Counted from the first letter of the stretch, positions 34,362 through 44,734 are shown. The stretch: DNA of 64,000 bases from Undibacterium cyanobacteriorum (GCF_031326225.1 NZ_CP133720.1:2356001-2420000), one strand, 5' to 3'. Made by a program: numbers and translations. Notes: a model not told the origin generated them from the letters alone.

Positions 34362-35276
34362 CTATTGCGCTGCCCGCCCTTTCACGTCGGCGCAATAGTC
34401 TTTTTCTTGGGTCGCCTCTGTCAACCATATGATGTCGGCTCCACCAATCTCACGAAAGTAATCCATCGGTTGATTTTTATCAGCCTTTTTTTCTACCAGT
34501 TGAATGATCAAACGTGAAGCATCAGGCTTGAGTTGTTGCACATGTTGAGGAACACCAGTGGCACCGCGTGTATGCTCGCCGCCAGCAATCAACATCGCCG
34601 ATGGTGTGGCGACCATGGCACTCGCCATACTTGCGTCTTTCGCCAACTGAATATGCAACATGGGTTGTAATGACTCGCGACTTTGCATGCCGCAATGCGA
34701 AGCGTAAATCTGATCTAGTAGGTATTTTTGGACTCCCTCACTCTGTTGCAAAGCACTGGCCAAGCGCGGTGTCACACTCAAGACATTCTTACCGTCTTTG
34801 TAAATACTCGAAATCAAAGCTCGACTGATATTCCCCGAGCTCAACGCTTGATTTTGCATGGACTCCCAAAACAGAGGGCCATAACTTTCCCAATCCCAGC
34901 CTTTTTGCGGCCAGTTGAGTGCCGTCTTCATTTCTTCGAGGTTCATTGATGCCTGCAATTTGGCGATCAAATTATCCTGTGATTCATCGAGCATCTCGAA
35001 CACAACACGCGAACCACTTGACATATTCTTCGCTGCGAAACGCATCCTGATCAATTCACGCTCAATCGCATGATGGCGCGGGTTATCATGTTTTTCACCA
35101 ACAAAAACGTAGTTAGCTTGCTGCACTCGCGCTGCCAAAGTCTCGAGACTGAGCTGTTCACCACTACTGGTAAAAATCTGATCTTTGTTCCCTGCCGTCT
35201 CACTCATGCCTTGAGCTAAACTCGATCCAGAGAACACCAGCGACACTAGCAATAACAAAACGTTCCAAGCACGCAT
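34362..35276 (-). CDS. ChaN family (haem-binding uptake/Tiki superfamily) secreted protein
   Basis: ChaN-like proteins of Gram-negative bacteria bind haem or act in envelope iron handling; the fold is EreA/ChaN-like with Tiki similarity. I chose ATG 35276 (MRAWNVLLLL, 304 residues) because AAGGA sits 6 bp upstream; the frame opens to 35309. Residues 1-22 are a signal peptide, without a lipobox Cys. The ChaN core opens with YVFVGEKHDNPRHHAIERELI near 53-73, then VFEMLDESQ, NWPQKGWDWESYGPLFW near 130-146 and an AMLIAGGEHTRGATGVPQHV segment near 230-249. It lies upstream of pnuC in the same direction but has a separate promoter downstream of it. The exact ligand is uncertain. Confidence 0.85.
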   Translation of the reverse strand: MRAWNVLLLLVSLVFSGSSLAQGMSETAGNKDQIFTSSGEQLSLETLAARVQQANYVFVGEKHDNPRHHAIERELIRMRFAAKNMSSGSRVVFEMLDESQDNLIAKLQASMNLEEMKTALNWPQKGWDWESYGPLFWESMQNQALSSGNISRALISSIYKDGKNVLSVTPRLASALQQSEGVQKYLLDQIYASHCGMQSRESLQPMLHIQLAKDASMASAMVATPSAMLIAGGEHTRGATGVPQHVQQLKPDASRLIIQLVEKKADKNQPMDYFREIGGADIIWLTEATQEKDYCADVKGRAAQ

Positions 35277-35571
35277 ACCCATTCCTTTTTTTTGAGGTGA
35301 CGACTTCACTATCGAGAAGCTTGATTATCATGAGGACTGATCGCTTCTGCAAGGAAATAATGGTGCACAACAATGGAGATACGACAGGTGATAACAATTA
35401 GGATTGCATTAGCATTATTCTGCACAGTCCTTGCGCGCCATTTACACTTTTCTTGAAGACAGCATGAAGAGGATTCAAGCACTCAAACACACAAGGAAGT
35501 CACTCCGTTGATGAAGCAAAAGATAGTTGAGATGGAAGAGAAGCCGAGGAAGGGAACTAAGCAGGGGAAAC

Positions 35572-35671
35572 GGTGGCAAGCTTGCGCTTGCCCACCTGCC
35601 TGCCATCATACATATCGGTTGTATGTATGGCAGATGTTGAGATCATAAGCCTGTTTTGTGACAGGCTTATG
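35572..35671. other. Cluster of three hairpins in a 430-bp gap
   Basis: The gap between the DUF3472 gene stop and the ChaN start has no gene I can support. Three stem-loops follow one another: 35572-35596 (GCAAGC-TTGC-GCTTGC core, one bulge), 35600-35633 (CTGCCAT/ATGGCAG outer stem, CATACA/TGTATG inner stem) and 35644-35671 (perfect 10-bp arms CATAAGCCTG/CAGGCTTATG). None has a clear T-tract. The last may shield the 3' end of the minus-strand DUF3472 transcript. Confidence 0.55.
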
Positions 35672-35742
35672 ACTTAGCGCAAGGTCGATTCAAATAGAGA
35701 CGCAAATCACAATATCTCTCTGAATTCAAACCGATTCATTGA

Positions 35743-37050
35743 TTATGGTAAGGCAGCGAAATTGATATTCGGTGCAACACCAGTCGCAGTGCGATTGAAG
35801 CTCTGGTTAACAGGCACATAATTCGCGAAGAACGCACCATTGCGCAGATAAAACTTACCATTCTCTACGCCACCCGCATAATCCAAACGCTGTTGGTTTG
35901 TGACCGTCGCATCACCTGTGAAATACATCTGCGTTGCTTCTGTCCACACGCCTGTATTGCTGCGTGCCCACTGATTGCCCAACAAAACTTTACGCCCCAG
36001 ATAACCATTGGTATCAATGAAATTCTCAAGAAAGGAATGATTGCCGGTTAAGTAGGAATTATTGGTGCCTGGACGTTTCCAAGTAGCGACAAATCTCCAC
36101 GCCGCTGTTTCTGGCGTATAGAACCAAGCAGAATAACTTGTATTGCCAGCGCCATCAGGCTGGGCACGCGTCAAGAATTTGTAGGTCAATCCTGCTTGCC
36201 AGTTGAAGACCAAGTAGGTCTGGCCGCCAGTCCCCTCACCACCAAAGCTATTGTCAACGACGTTAGGGCCTTTACGTACCAGTGTCGTTTTACCGCCGGC
36301 ATCACCATCCCACACCGAGAATAAAATCCAACGTTCCGTAGTCGACTTCACTTGCATCCCAGCGTAGCCGCCATTAAAACCGTTCGACATAAAGTACGAA
36401 CCGATACTGTCTTGCCCGACTGGCACTGTGATTTCATTGTAGAAGTACTCGGTATTGGTTGGTGTGGTGTAGCCCGCATGCACCGATGGTCCGCGGCGTG
36501 ACCAGTAGTAGTTCGCTGCATCGTTGGCAAACTTCGCCCCCGTACTTGCAGCGCCACCGATTTTGACAGCCGAAACATCACCGAAATAGGAGCCTACTTT
36601 ACTGACACCTTGGATATCGACTTTCACATACCCTGCTGCTGGAATGTTGACGGTACCGACATCATAGGTCTTGGATGAGCTACCACTCAAATTGACATTA
36701 AAAACCGCACCGTTGACGGTGACTTTGACTTTACTACTCGTTGCACCTGCCAAACGCGCCACAAGCCCCAAGTTTAATGATCCTGCCTGAGCGGCGCGGA
36801 AATATACACTGGTGACAGTATTCGCATTAGTCCAATTACCAAGCCCTCCATCACCGATCACTTCGCTAGCATTGGCGGAGCCTGCTGTAATGAAAGCATT
36901 TCCACCAAGAGGTACGCTAGCACTGTATGACAATGCCAAAGGCGCTGGCGCCATCGGGCTTGTATTCGTTTCGCCACCACCTTGCCCACCGCAAGCAGCC
37001 AACAAACTAAGCAAGCCACCCACCAACATCATTCGTCTATTCATTTTCAT
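35743..37050 (-). CDS. Lipoprotein with DUF5077 and DUF3472 domains
   Basis: I chose ATG 37050 (MKMNRRMML, 435 residues), which has GGGAGAG about 10 bp upstream. The signal peptide ends in the lipobox LLAAC near residue 19-20, so it is a lipoprotein. A Gly-rich linker leads to a DUF5077-like beta domain (about 45-165, with GGNAFITAGSA and VNIPAAGYVKVDIQGVSKVGSYFGDVSAVKI) and a DUF3472-like domain (about 190-420, with YWSRRGPSVHAGYTTP, NEITVPVGQDSIGSYFMSNGFNGGYAGMQV and ILFSVWDGD). These domains recur in secreted proteins; the role is likely carbohydrate or surface binding (inference). It stands alone. Confidence 0.78.
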   Translation of the reverse strand: MKMNRRMMLVGGLLSLLAACGGQGGGETNTSPMAPAPLALSYSASVPLGGNAFITAGSANASEVIGDGGLGNWTNANTVTSVYFRAAQAGSLNLGLVARLAGATSSKVKVTVNGAVFNVNLSGSSSKTYDVGTVNIPAAGYVKVDIQGVSKVGSYFGDVSAVKIGGAASTGAKFANDAANYYWSRRGPSVHAGYTTPTNTEYFYNEITVPVGQDSIGSYFMSNGFNGGYAGMQVKSTTERWILFSVWDGDAGGKTTLVRKGPNVVDNSFGGEGTGGQTYLVFNWQAGLTYKFLTRAQPDGAGNTSYSAWFYTPETAAWRFVATWKRPGTNNSYLTGNHSFLENFIDTNGYLGRKVLLGNQWARSNTGVWTEATQMYFTGDATVTNQQRLDYAGGVENGKFYLRNGAFFANYVPVNQSFNRTATGVAPNINFAALP

Positions 37051-37373
37051 CTTTTGTCTCTCCCTTATCGTTTGGACGATCGAGATCTCCAATTGCACAC
37101 TAAAGAACTATGAAAAATCAGAAAATCCCGTCTAAACCAAATCAACACCAAAGATCTGGTTCTGCACGAATTCTAGGAAGGAGAAAGAGTCGTCGCCAGC
37201 GACATTATTTTTACGCTGCCTATACAAAATGTACACGAGCATCAAGCTCAGTCGTAAAGACTTAGCAAGACATTTAGAAAAGCTATAGAGCAACTAATTA
37301 ACATCAGCGAAAATCAATATTGTGAGTGGCATGAAGCCCACATTCAACAGAGCAAGACGTCTAACGGATGATA
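37051..37373. other. Gap upstream of the DUF3472 gene
   Basis: About 320 bp hold no supported gene. The part next to 37050 is the leader of the lipoprotein gene (GGGAG ribosome site). I see no clear promoter pair. The purL terminator starts at 37374. Confidence 0.4.
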
Positions 37374-37411
37374 TGAAAAAAACGCAGGTCAGCTTTCGCT
37401 CACCTGCGTTT
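37374..37411 (-). terminator. Rho-independent terminator of purL
   Basis: On the minus strand AAACGCAGGT (37411-37402) pairs with ACCTGCGTTT (37389-37380), and T7 follows, 110 bp after the purL stop. Confidence 0.88.
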
Positions 37412-37521
37412 CTAGACTACGCTTCAAAGCATCTTTCTTAAGATGCCGATTAAGATTTCTTTTAAGCTTCCTTCGCTTGCCGATCCCTATAGCAAAGAAT
37501 GCGAAGCTCAAAACTTCCGTC

Positions 37522-40500
37522 TTAGCCGACCCAAACTCGGGCATTACGGAACATGCGCATCCATGGGGAGTCTTCGCCCCATGTTTTCGGAGCCCAAGAG
37601 TGGACCGCGGTGCGGAATACGCGCTCTGGATGCGGCATCATGACTGTGAATCGACCATCTTCATTCGTCACCGAAGTCAAACCATTCGGTGAACCATTCG
37701 GATTGTACGGATACACTTCACTTACCTTACCTTGATGATCGACAAAGCGAATTGCCGCTAAGGCTGCATTGATGTCGCCGGTGGTAGAGAAGTCAGCAAA
37801 ACCTTCGCCGTGCGCCACGGCGATCGGTGTTTGCGTACCTGCCATGCCTTGGAAGAAAATCGATTTCGACTCAAGCACTTCGACCATCGCAAAACGTGCT
37901 TCAAATTGTTCCGATTTATTGCGCGTAAATTTCGGCCATGCTTGTGCGCCCGGAATAATCCCTTTGAGATTACTCATCATCTGACAACCATTACAAATAC
38001 CCAAACCGAAACTATCGCTACGATGGAAGAATTCTGAGAACTGTTCCGCCATCATGTCGTTAAACAAAATCGTTTTAGCCCAACCCTCACCTGCACCTAA
38101 AACGTCACCGTAGGAGAAGCCACCGACTGCGATCAAACCTTTAAAGTCGGCCAGTTTCGCACGCCCAGCAATCAAATCGCTCATATGCACGTCAACTGCT
38201 GTGAAGCCTGCTTTATGCATCACATAGGCAGTTTCGATATGTGAGTTCACGCCCTGCTCACGCAAAATCGCAACCTTCGGACGAGCACCCGTGGCGATGA
38301 AAGGAGCTGCGATATCTTGTTGTGGATCGAAACTCAATTTTGGCTGCATGCCTGGATCGGTTTCATCCGCTAAACGCGCATATTCTGCATCGGCGCAGGC
38401 TGGGTTATCACGCATACGCGCGATTTGCCAGCTGGTTTTACTCCAGATCTGATGCAAAGTACTACGCGATTCACGATACACCTCTTTCGCATCGCGCATG
38501 ATGGAAATAACACCACTAGAATTTGGCTTACCAATTTCGTGGCTGCAAGCACCCAAATTATGGGCACGCAAAATATCCATCACTTCACTACGTTGTGAGC
38601 TGCGTACTTGAATCACAGCGCCCAATTCTTCATTGAAGAGTGCACGCAAAGTCATTTCATTACGGCGTTCTGCGACTTGGGTTGCCCAGTTCTTCGCATC
38701 ACCTTGATCAGCGGCGTGTTCACTGTCCATCGTCAAGATATCTAGATTCAAAGCCAAACCACTGCGACCAGCAAATGCCATTTCACATAGCGCAGCATAG
38801 AGACCACCATCAGAACGGTCATGGTAGGCCAGCAATTTATCTTCACGCATCAACTGTTGAATCGCAGCGAAGAATGACTTCAGATCTTCTGCGCTATCAA
38901 CGTCTGGCGTTTGATCGCCGATTTTCAACATTACCTGAGCAAACGCAGAAGCGCCGAGACGATTTTTACCACGCCCCAAATCGATCAAGATCAAGCTCGT
39001 TTCGCCTTCATCTAACTTAATTTGTGGCGTGACGCATTTACGAATATCGTACACAGGAGAGAAAGCGGAAACGATTAACGACACCGGTGCCGTAACGGAT
39101 TTATCAACGCCTTCATCTTTCCAAGTGGTTCGCATGGACAATGAATCTTTACCCACTGGGATACTGATACCCAATGCTGGGCACAATTTCATACCCACAG
39201 CTTTGACCGTATCGAATAGCGCTGCATCTTGACCAGGCTGGCCGCATGCCGCCATCCAGTTAGCGGAGAGTTTAATATTTTCAATGCTGCTGATCGGTGC
39301 TGCTGCGATATTCGTAATCGCTTCACCAACCGCCATGCGACCTGATGCTGCTGCATCGATCACCGCCAATGGAGTACGCTCGCCCATCGCCATTGCTTCA
39401 CCTAAATGACCTTCCAAACTCATCGCTGTGACGGCACAATCTGCAACCGGCACTTGCCATGGACCGACCATTTGATCACGTACCGACATCGCACCCACGC
39501 TGCGGTCGCCGATCGTAATCAAGAATGATTTATCCGCCACCGTCGGCAAACTCAAGACGCGTTCCGCTGCAACCGTCAACTCAATACCAGTCAAATCAAT
39601 CGCTGGGAAAACGCGTTTCACATGCTCGACTTGGCGATGCATTTTTGGTGGTTTGCCGAGCAACACATTCATCGGCATATCCACTGGCGAATTGTTATTG
39701 AGCGGATCGATTACTTTCAATTGACGCTCTTCTGTTGCCGTACCAACGACCGCGAACAAGCAACGCTCGCGTTCGCAGAAGTACTGGAACAAAGGCAAAC
39801 TTTCAGGTGCAATCGCCAACACATAACGTTCTTGAGATTCGTTACTCCAAATCTCTTTCGGCGCCATGCCACTCTCTTCCAAAGGCACTTTACGTAAATC
39901 AAAAATCGCACCGCGTTTTGCGTCATTGGTGATCTCTGGGAATGCATTCGACAAACCGCCCGCACCTACGTCATGGATAGACAAAATAGGATTCATCTCG
40001 CCCAATTGCCAGCAAGAGTTAATCACCTCTTGCGCACGGCGCTCCATTTCCGGGTTACCACGTTGAACCGAATCAAAATCCAAATCAGCAGTATTGCTAC
40101 CAGTCGCCATCGAAGACGCCGCACTTCCGCCCATACCGATGCGCATGCCAGGGCCACCAAGTTGAATCAGCAAACTACCGACCGGCAAATCGAATTTCTT
40201 GGTGTGCATGTCGTTAATGTTACCGATACCGCCAGCGATCATAATTGGCTTGTGGTAACCATGTACGGTGCCACCAACGTTCTGCTCATAGGTACGGAAA
40301 TAGCCACCCAGAACTGGACGACCAAATTCATTACTAAATGCGGCACCGCCAATCGGACCGTCAATCATGATCTGCAATGGCGAAGCGATGCGATCTGGTT
40401 TGCCATACTGAGTTGTGGTTGCCGCGTTCGCCGTGACATCGCTGTCATTTTCCCAAGGCTGAATATTCCCCGGCAAGTTCAAATTCGATACTGTAAAGCC

Positions 40501-41532
40501 CGTCAGGCCGGCTTTTGGTTTCGCACCGCGACCAGTCGCACCTTCGTCACGAATCTCACCACCAGCGCCCGTCGACGCACCGGGGAATGGTGAAATGGCC
40601 GTTGGATGGTTATGTGTTTCGACCTTCATCAAGGTGTGCGTTAATTCTGTACTTCCTTGATACACTCCGCCGCCACTGCCATCGGCTGTGTTACGTGGAT
40701 AGAAGCGCGTGATTTCTGCGCCTTCCATAATCGAAGAGTTATCGCTGTAAGCAACGATGGTGCCCTTCGGCTGTTTCAAGTGGGTGTTCTTGATCATGCC
40801 GAACAAGGACATGTCTTGCTTCACGCCATCGATCGTCCAATCAGCATTAAAGATTTTATGGCGGCAGTGTTCGCTGTTGGCTTGCGCGAACATCATCAAC
40901 TCAACATCGGTTGGGTTACGTTTTGCAGCCGTGAATGCATCAACTAAATAATCGATTTCATCATCGGACAATGCCAAACCAAGATTCGCATTCGCATCCA
41001 ACAACGCTTGCTTGCCACCTGCGATCACATCGACGAACTCAAGTGGTTTGGCTTCGAGTTCACGAAATAAAGCACTCGCTTCACTCACATCGGCCAACAC
41101 CATTTCTGTCATGCGATCATGCAAGAGCTCTGCAACGGCTTGTTTCGCGCTCTCGCTCAATGACTTTGCACCACCCAGCAAACCAGACTTCACTTGGACA
41201 AAATATTGCACGCCGCGTTCGAGACGTTTAATTTGTTTCATGCCGCAGTTATGCGTGATATCAGTCGCTTTCGAAGCCCAAGGAGAAATCGTTCCAAATC
41301 GGGGAATGACGACAAAACGATCACCCTCTTCACTTCCTTTGAAGGCATCACCGTACACCAACAATGCCTGCAAACGCTGCATCTCAGCATCGCTAAGTGC
41401 TGCCGAAGCATCAACAAAGTGAACAAAGCGGGCTGTGACACCGACAATCGTGCTATCAACAGCTTGGAGACGAGAAAGTAAACCGGTAGTGCGGAATGCA
41501 GACAGGGCGTTAGAGCCTGGCAATATCAACAT
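37522..41532 (-). CDS. purL: Phosphoribosylformylglycinamidine synthase PurL
   Basis: PurL converts FGAR, glutamine and ATP to FGAM in purine synthesis. The 1336-residue large-type protein fits the gammaproteobacterial/betaproteobacterial form (about 1300). It has an N-terminal PurS-like domain, a linker with LMMFAQANSEHCRHKIF near 220-236, two AIRS-type ATP-binding/catalytic units (ETHNHPTAISPFPGASTGAGGEIRDEGA near 300-330; SIPVGKDSLSMRT in the second half) and a C-terminal class I glutaminase with GICNGCQMMSN (catalytic Cys), then PHPERVFR with the catalytic His. It is monocistronic, ended by a clear terminator. The start MLILPGSNALSAFR is typical. Confidence 0.98.
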   Translation of the reverse strand: MLILPGSNALSAFRTTGLLSRLQAVDSTIVGVTARFVHFVDASAALSDAEMQRLQALLVYGDAFKGSEEGDRFVVIPRFGTISPWASKATDITHNCGMKQIKRLERGVQYFVQVKSGLLGGAKSLSESAKQAVAELLHDRMTEMVLADVSEASALFRELEAKPLEFVDVIAGGKQALLDANANLGLALSDDEIDYLVDAFTAAKRNPTDVELMMFAQANSEHCRHKIFNADWTIDGVKQDMSLFGMIKNTHLKQPKGTIVAYSDNSSIMEGAEITRFYPRNTADGSGGGVYQGSTELTHTLMKVETHNHPTAISPFPGASTGAGGEIRDEGATGRGAKPKAGLTGFTVSNLNLPGNIQPWENDSDVTANAATTTQYGKPDRIASPLQIMIDGPIGGAAFSNEFGRPVLGGYFRTYEQNVGGTVHGYHKPIMIAGGIGNINDMHTKKFDLPVGSLLIQLGGPGMRIGMGGSAASSMATGSNTADLDFDSVQRGNPEMERRAQEVINSCWQLGEMNPILSIHDVGAGGLSNAFPEITNDAKRGAIFDLRKVPLEESGMAPKEIWSNESQERYVLAIAPESLPLFQYFCERERCLFAVVGTATEERQLKVIDPLNNNSPVDMPMNVLLGKPPKMHRQVEHVKRVFPAIDLTGIELTVAAERVLSLPTVADKSFLITIGDRSVGAMSVRDQMVGPWQVPVADCAVTAMSLEGHLGEAMAMGERTPLAVIDAAASGRMAVGEAITNIAAAPISSIENIKLSANWMAACGQPGQDAALFDTVKAVGMKLCPALGISIPVGKDSLSMRTTWKDEGVDKSVTAPVSLIVSAFSPVYDIRKCVTPQIKLDEGETSLILIDLGRGKNRLGASAFAQVMLKIGDQTPDVDSAEDLKSFFAAIQQLMREDKLLAYHDRSDGGLYAALCEMAFAGRSGLALNLDILTMDSEHAADQGDAKNWATQVAERRNEMTLRALFNEELGAVIQVRSSQRSEVMDILRAHNLGACSHEIGKPNSSGVISIMRDAKEVYRESRSTLHQIWSKTSWQIARMRDNPACADAEYARLADETDPGMQPKLSFDPQQDIAAPFIATGARPKVAILREQGVNSHIETAYVMHKAGFTAVDVHMSDLIAGRAKLADFKGLIAVGGFSYGDVLGAGEGWAKTILFNDMMAEQFSEFFHRSDSFGLGICNGCQMMSNLKGIIPGAQAWPKFTRNKSEQFEARFAMVEVLESKSIFFQGMAGTQTPIAVAHGEGFADFSTTGDINAALAAIRFVDHQGKVSEVYPYNPNGSPNGLTSVTNEDGRFTVMMPHPERVFRTAVHSWAPKTWGEDSPWMRMFRNARVWVG

Positions 41533-41826
41533 GGCGTGAATAGTATTGAAGCAATCTGGCTGATCACAGATACTCGCGATGACGAGTGGTCACAGACATA
41601 TCGCGGGTTGGCAAGGAAACCGCCATTATACCTTGATAAGAGCGATGACTCCAGCTTTCAGGCTAGAGGAATTTCCAATATTGAACGTGCTAAGAGCAAG
41701 AACTTGTAAAACAGATGGACCGAATTCGTATAAGCATTTGCCCTCGTGGACTCAGGTTATCGACTTCAGTTCAGGAGTAAATTGGCGGGCACCACGCCAG
41801 AAAATGCAAAGAAAATAGCAAAAAAC
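41533..41826. other. Gap upstream of purL
   Basis: This 294-bp gap lies between the purL start and the end of the FimV-like gene, both on the minus strand. It probably contains the purL promoter, but I see no clear box pair, terminator or riboswitch. Confidence 0.35.
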
Positions 41827-43764
41827 TTACTTTTTCTTTCGAATATCTTCAAGATCGATTGCCGGAAAGTCAATCGTTTCAAATTCAATCATGTTGAATT
41901 CAGCTTCGCTCACAGGGTCGGCCTTTGCAGGTTCGGGCGCGACTTTCTGGTTTTGATCCATCACACCTTGCATCTCTGCTTCGATTGCACGAACACGTTC
42001 CAACTCATGGGCGATACCGAGCAACATCAAGATATCTCTGTAGACAGGCAAATCAAAGCCAGCCCTTTTCCCCTCACGATCATCAACCAACAAGCTTTCC
42101 AAATAAGGAATGATTTCGTGAGTCTCCCAGAGTGAGCTAATGCGAGAAATAAGATGAGGAAAATCCTCAAGTTGGCGATGCGGCAAGCTCGCCAAATCGA
42201 CATCATATTCCGGAATATTCGCATTGAAATGCACAATGAAGCGATCACGCAGCTGATTGTACCTCTCCGCATCTTCAACGGTTCGATATAGATCCAGTAA
42301 ATAGAGCCAAGGCACCGGAGAATCTGGATGTTCAACGTGTTCCTGCGGCTCTAAAATTTCGATTGCACGACGAGGGTCATTCATCGAAATCCAAAATTCA
42401 GCTTCCTGTGTAACGTCCGAAATTTCTTCAACCTTTACCGAAGTACCGCGAGGCGAGAAGAAGTTAAATATGCTGCTATTCGTTTCTTCCAACGTCGGCG
42501 TACGGTGGAATCCACTATCCACATCGAAATTAGAATTTGCTTCCAGTTTGGAGTCGGTCGAGTCTGTTGCACCACCTGCAGAGCTGTTTGAGTTGTTCAA
42601 ACTCGCTTTAGATGAACTCGGAGCTACGATCTCGACTTGAAAATCGGGAATCAATGAATCACTTTCAGCATCAAGCCGAGCCAGTTCAGGATTACTTTCC
42701 CACCAACTTGCGGCACCACGTTTAACGTGTGAGCGAATGTAATACAGCAGAAAACCAATGACACCAACGGCAACCACGGCGACGCCTGCTAACAAGGTAA
42801 GCCAAAGGTCAAACTGGGATTTGTCTTTCAGCGACTCCAACGCTGCTTTATCGATCGCACTTTGGCGACGCAACTTCTCGGTCTCTTGCTTCAATTCAGC
42901 AATCGCAGCAATATCATTTTGATTTGAGACAGGTGCCGAAGCCACAGGAAGTGGATCATCACGCAAAATCGCTGCCATACGCGCTTGAGCTGCTCGCAGC
43001 TCCTCGGTGTTTTGCAATAACTCTCTGCCTGCCTCCGTGCTCAAGACATCACTCATGCGCAGCCCTTGTGGCAAAGTTGCCAACTCCGGCAAGATCACCT
43101 CATCGGATAATTTAAGGACATCGCGTGATGGCTTCTGCGCAATTTTCAGACTTTTTTTCGAGCTCTTCTTTTCAACAGCCGGCAAAGGTGAAGTTGAAGG
43201 CGCGGCAGTCGAAAAATCTAAATTTTCACGGCGTTTGGTCTTTTTAGGCGCGGTTTGTAAGGCAGGCTCGGTCTCGTTTTTTGAGCTCTTCGCTAGATCA
43301 AGTGGACGCCCAGCAAATGGCGACTCGTCGCGAACCTGCATCTGCGCTGACTGCGTTGCTTCTGGAGGATCCAGGAGAATGGAAAATTCACGATGTAACT
43401 GGACCTCACAATTCACATCAACAACCAAGATTACTGCCGGTTCGTTGATCGTTTGACGAGTTGTAAAGCTCAAAGCGCGCTTGTTTTGATGTGCATAAAT
43501 CGTGACGGTTGCATTGGACAAAAACTGCCCATCTATCGAATTAATTCGCGCGCGCAGGCAGGAACTATTGAGGGTCTCAGCATCCACTCCAATCAGATCA
43601 GTGTGAGCAAGTAAGGTTTGCCCCAGTCCGGAGCGAACCCGAATTTCTCCCAAACCAAGGGCGAGCGCGTTCGATGCCAACAGAATTGACACTGCAGCAC
43701 TACAGGTCGACACCCATTTAGAATGCCTTTTGATTGAAGAAACAATTCGATTTTCGGAAGTCAT
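41827..43764 (-). CDS. FimV-like peptidoglycan/membrane hub protein
   Basis: FimV proteins organise polar structures, type IV pili and twitching in several proteobacteria. The 645 residues begin with a signal peptide (about 1-36, ending ALA) and the FimV N-terminal domain, with the hallmark LGLGEIRVRSGLGQTLLA near 36-53 and cysteines near 68 and 119. A disordered region and a coiled coil (about 230-310) lead to one membrane segment (LTLLAGVAVVAVGVIGFLLYYI near 316-337). The cytoplasmic C-terminal part (about 400-600) is helical and TPR-like (EAEFWISMNDPRRAIEILEP). I see no LysM motif, which full FimV usually has. The protein is therefore FimV-like; the symbol is withheld. Confidence 0.75.
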   Translation of the reverse strand: MTSENRIVSSIKRHSKWVSTCSAAVSILLASNALALGLGEIRVRSGLGQTLLAHTDLIGVDAETLNSSCLRARINSIDGQFLSNATVTIYAHQNKRALSFTTRQTINEPAVILVVDVNCEVQLHREFSILLDPPEATQSAQMQVRDESPFAGRPLDLAKSSKNETEPALQTAPKKTKRRENLDFSTAAPSTSPLPAVEKKSSKKSLKIAQKPSRDVLKLSDEVILPELATLPQGLRMSDVLSTEAGRELLQNTEELRAAQARMAAILRDDPLPVASAPVSNQNDIAAIAELKQETEKLRRQSAIDKAALESLKDKSQFDLWLTLLAGVAVVAVGVIGFLLYYIRSHVKRGAASWWESNPELARLDAESDSLIPDFQVEIVAPSSSKASLNNSNSSAGGATDSTDSKLEANSNFDVDSGFHRTPTLEETNSSIFNFFSPRGTSVKVEEISDVTQEAEFWISMNDPRRAIEILEPQEHVEHPDSPVPWLYLLDLYRTVEDAERYNQLRDRFIVHFNANIPEYDVDLASLPHRQLEDFPHLISRISSLWETHEIIPYLESLLVDDREGKRAGFDLPVYRDILMLLGIAHELERVRAIEAEMQGVMDQNQKVAPEPAKADPVSEAEFNMIEFETIDFPAIDLEDIRKKK

Positions 43765-43942
43765 CTATTGTTTATTTAATTATTTTCTCATCCGATAGGG
43801 GCGCAATATTACTGGTTTACTAGGTGCAAACATATCCTTATGTGGGGCGGCAATGGTAAACGAAAGTAAATTCACAATAAATGAGTCTTTTTACCGATAT
43901 ACACCGATAGCCGCTTAGCAACCTTTAAGTTTCTACCAAAGC

Positions 43943-44734
43943 CTAAGGGGTGCGATCAAGAATTTTCTTTGAAATTCCCCTCATTATATTCACTTCTTCT
44001 GTTTCAAGTTGCGTTCTAGCAAATAATCGTTTCAAACGCGACATTAATTTCTTAGGATTTTCAGGATCCAAGAACCCCAAATGCACTAAGGCTGTTTGAA
44101 AGTGCTCAAACATCCCCTCAACCTGCTCCGCTGACGCTATCTGCCCACGAAAACCAATCGAGGACCTTTCCCTATTTTCACCCTGCCCTTCAATAATCCC
44201 CATACGCGCTTCATATGCCAATACTTGAATTGCCTGAGCCAAATTAAGAGAGCTATATTCAGGATTAGCTGGAATATTGATTAATACTTGGCTGTTCAAA
44301 ACGATATCATTTGGTAATCCGTACTTTTCATTGCCAAAAATAATGGCAGCTCTATCGTAGTCACCATTAAGCATTTCACTGACAAACTTTCGCGGCGCAA
44401 CGACTGGTGGAGAAAACTCACGCAAACGCGCACTGACAGCCGCTACCAAATTACAACCGTGCAGAGCTTCTGAAACTGAATCAACGATCAGCGCGGACTC
44501 CAATACATCGTTGGCGCCGCTCGCAAGCGCAACCGCGTCCGGGTGAGTTAATGCGTTGTCGAATCGAGGATTCACCAAGACTAATTGCCCAAAACCCATA
44601 GTTTTAATGGCGCGCGCTGCGGAGCCAATGTTCCCAGGATGGCTTGTTTCGACAAGCACAAACCTTAGATTGCGAAACCATTCGTCTTTGTTTTCAGCGT
44701 TTTGAAATTCCGCATTGATAACTGCTTCAACCAT
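43943..44734 (-). CDS. trmJ: tRNA (cytidine/uridine-2'-O-)-methyltransferase TrmJ
   Basis: TrmJ 2'-O-methylates position 32 in tRNA anticodon loops. The 263-residue SPOUT-class protein has the trefoil-knot motifs: RFVLVETSHPGNIGSAARAIKTMGF near 25-49, AAIIFGNEKYGLPNDIV near 130-146 and INIPANPEYSSLNLAQAIQVLAYEAR near 152-177. The C-terminal helical extension (about 205-263) is typical of TrmJ. It is divergent from suhB across a gap of about 320 bp; this pairing is common in proteobacteria. Confidence 0.94.
   Translation of the reverse strand: MVEAVINAEFQNAENKDEWFRNLRFVLVETSHPGNIGSAARAIKTMGFGQLVLVNPRFDNALTHPDAVALASGANDVLESALIVDSVSEALHGCNLVAAVSARLREFSPPVVAPRKFVSEMLNGDYDRAAIIFGNEKYGLPNDIVLNSQVLINIPANPEYSSLNLAQAIQVLAYEARMGIIEGQGENRERSSIGFRGQIASAEQVEGMFEHFQTALVHLGFLDPENPKKLMSRLKRLFARTQLETEEVNIMRGISKKILDRTP

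Noticed and set aside
39973..40593. 206-codon plus-strand frame within purL
   Set aside because: Antisense to conserved PurL ATP-binding segments; Arg/Thr/His-rich shadow.
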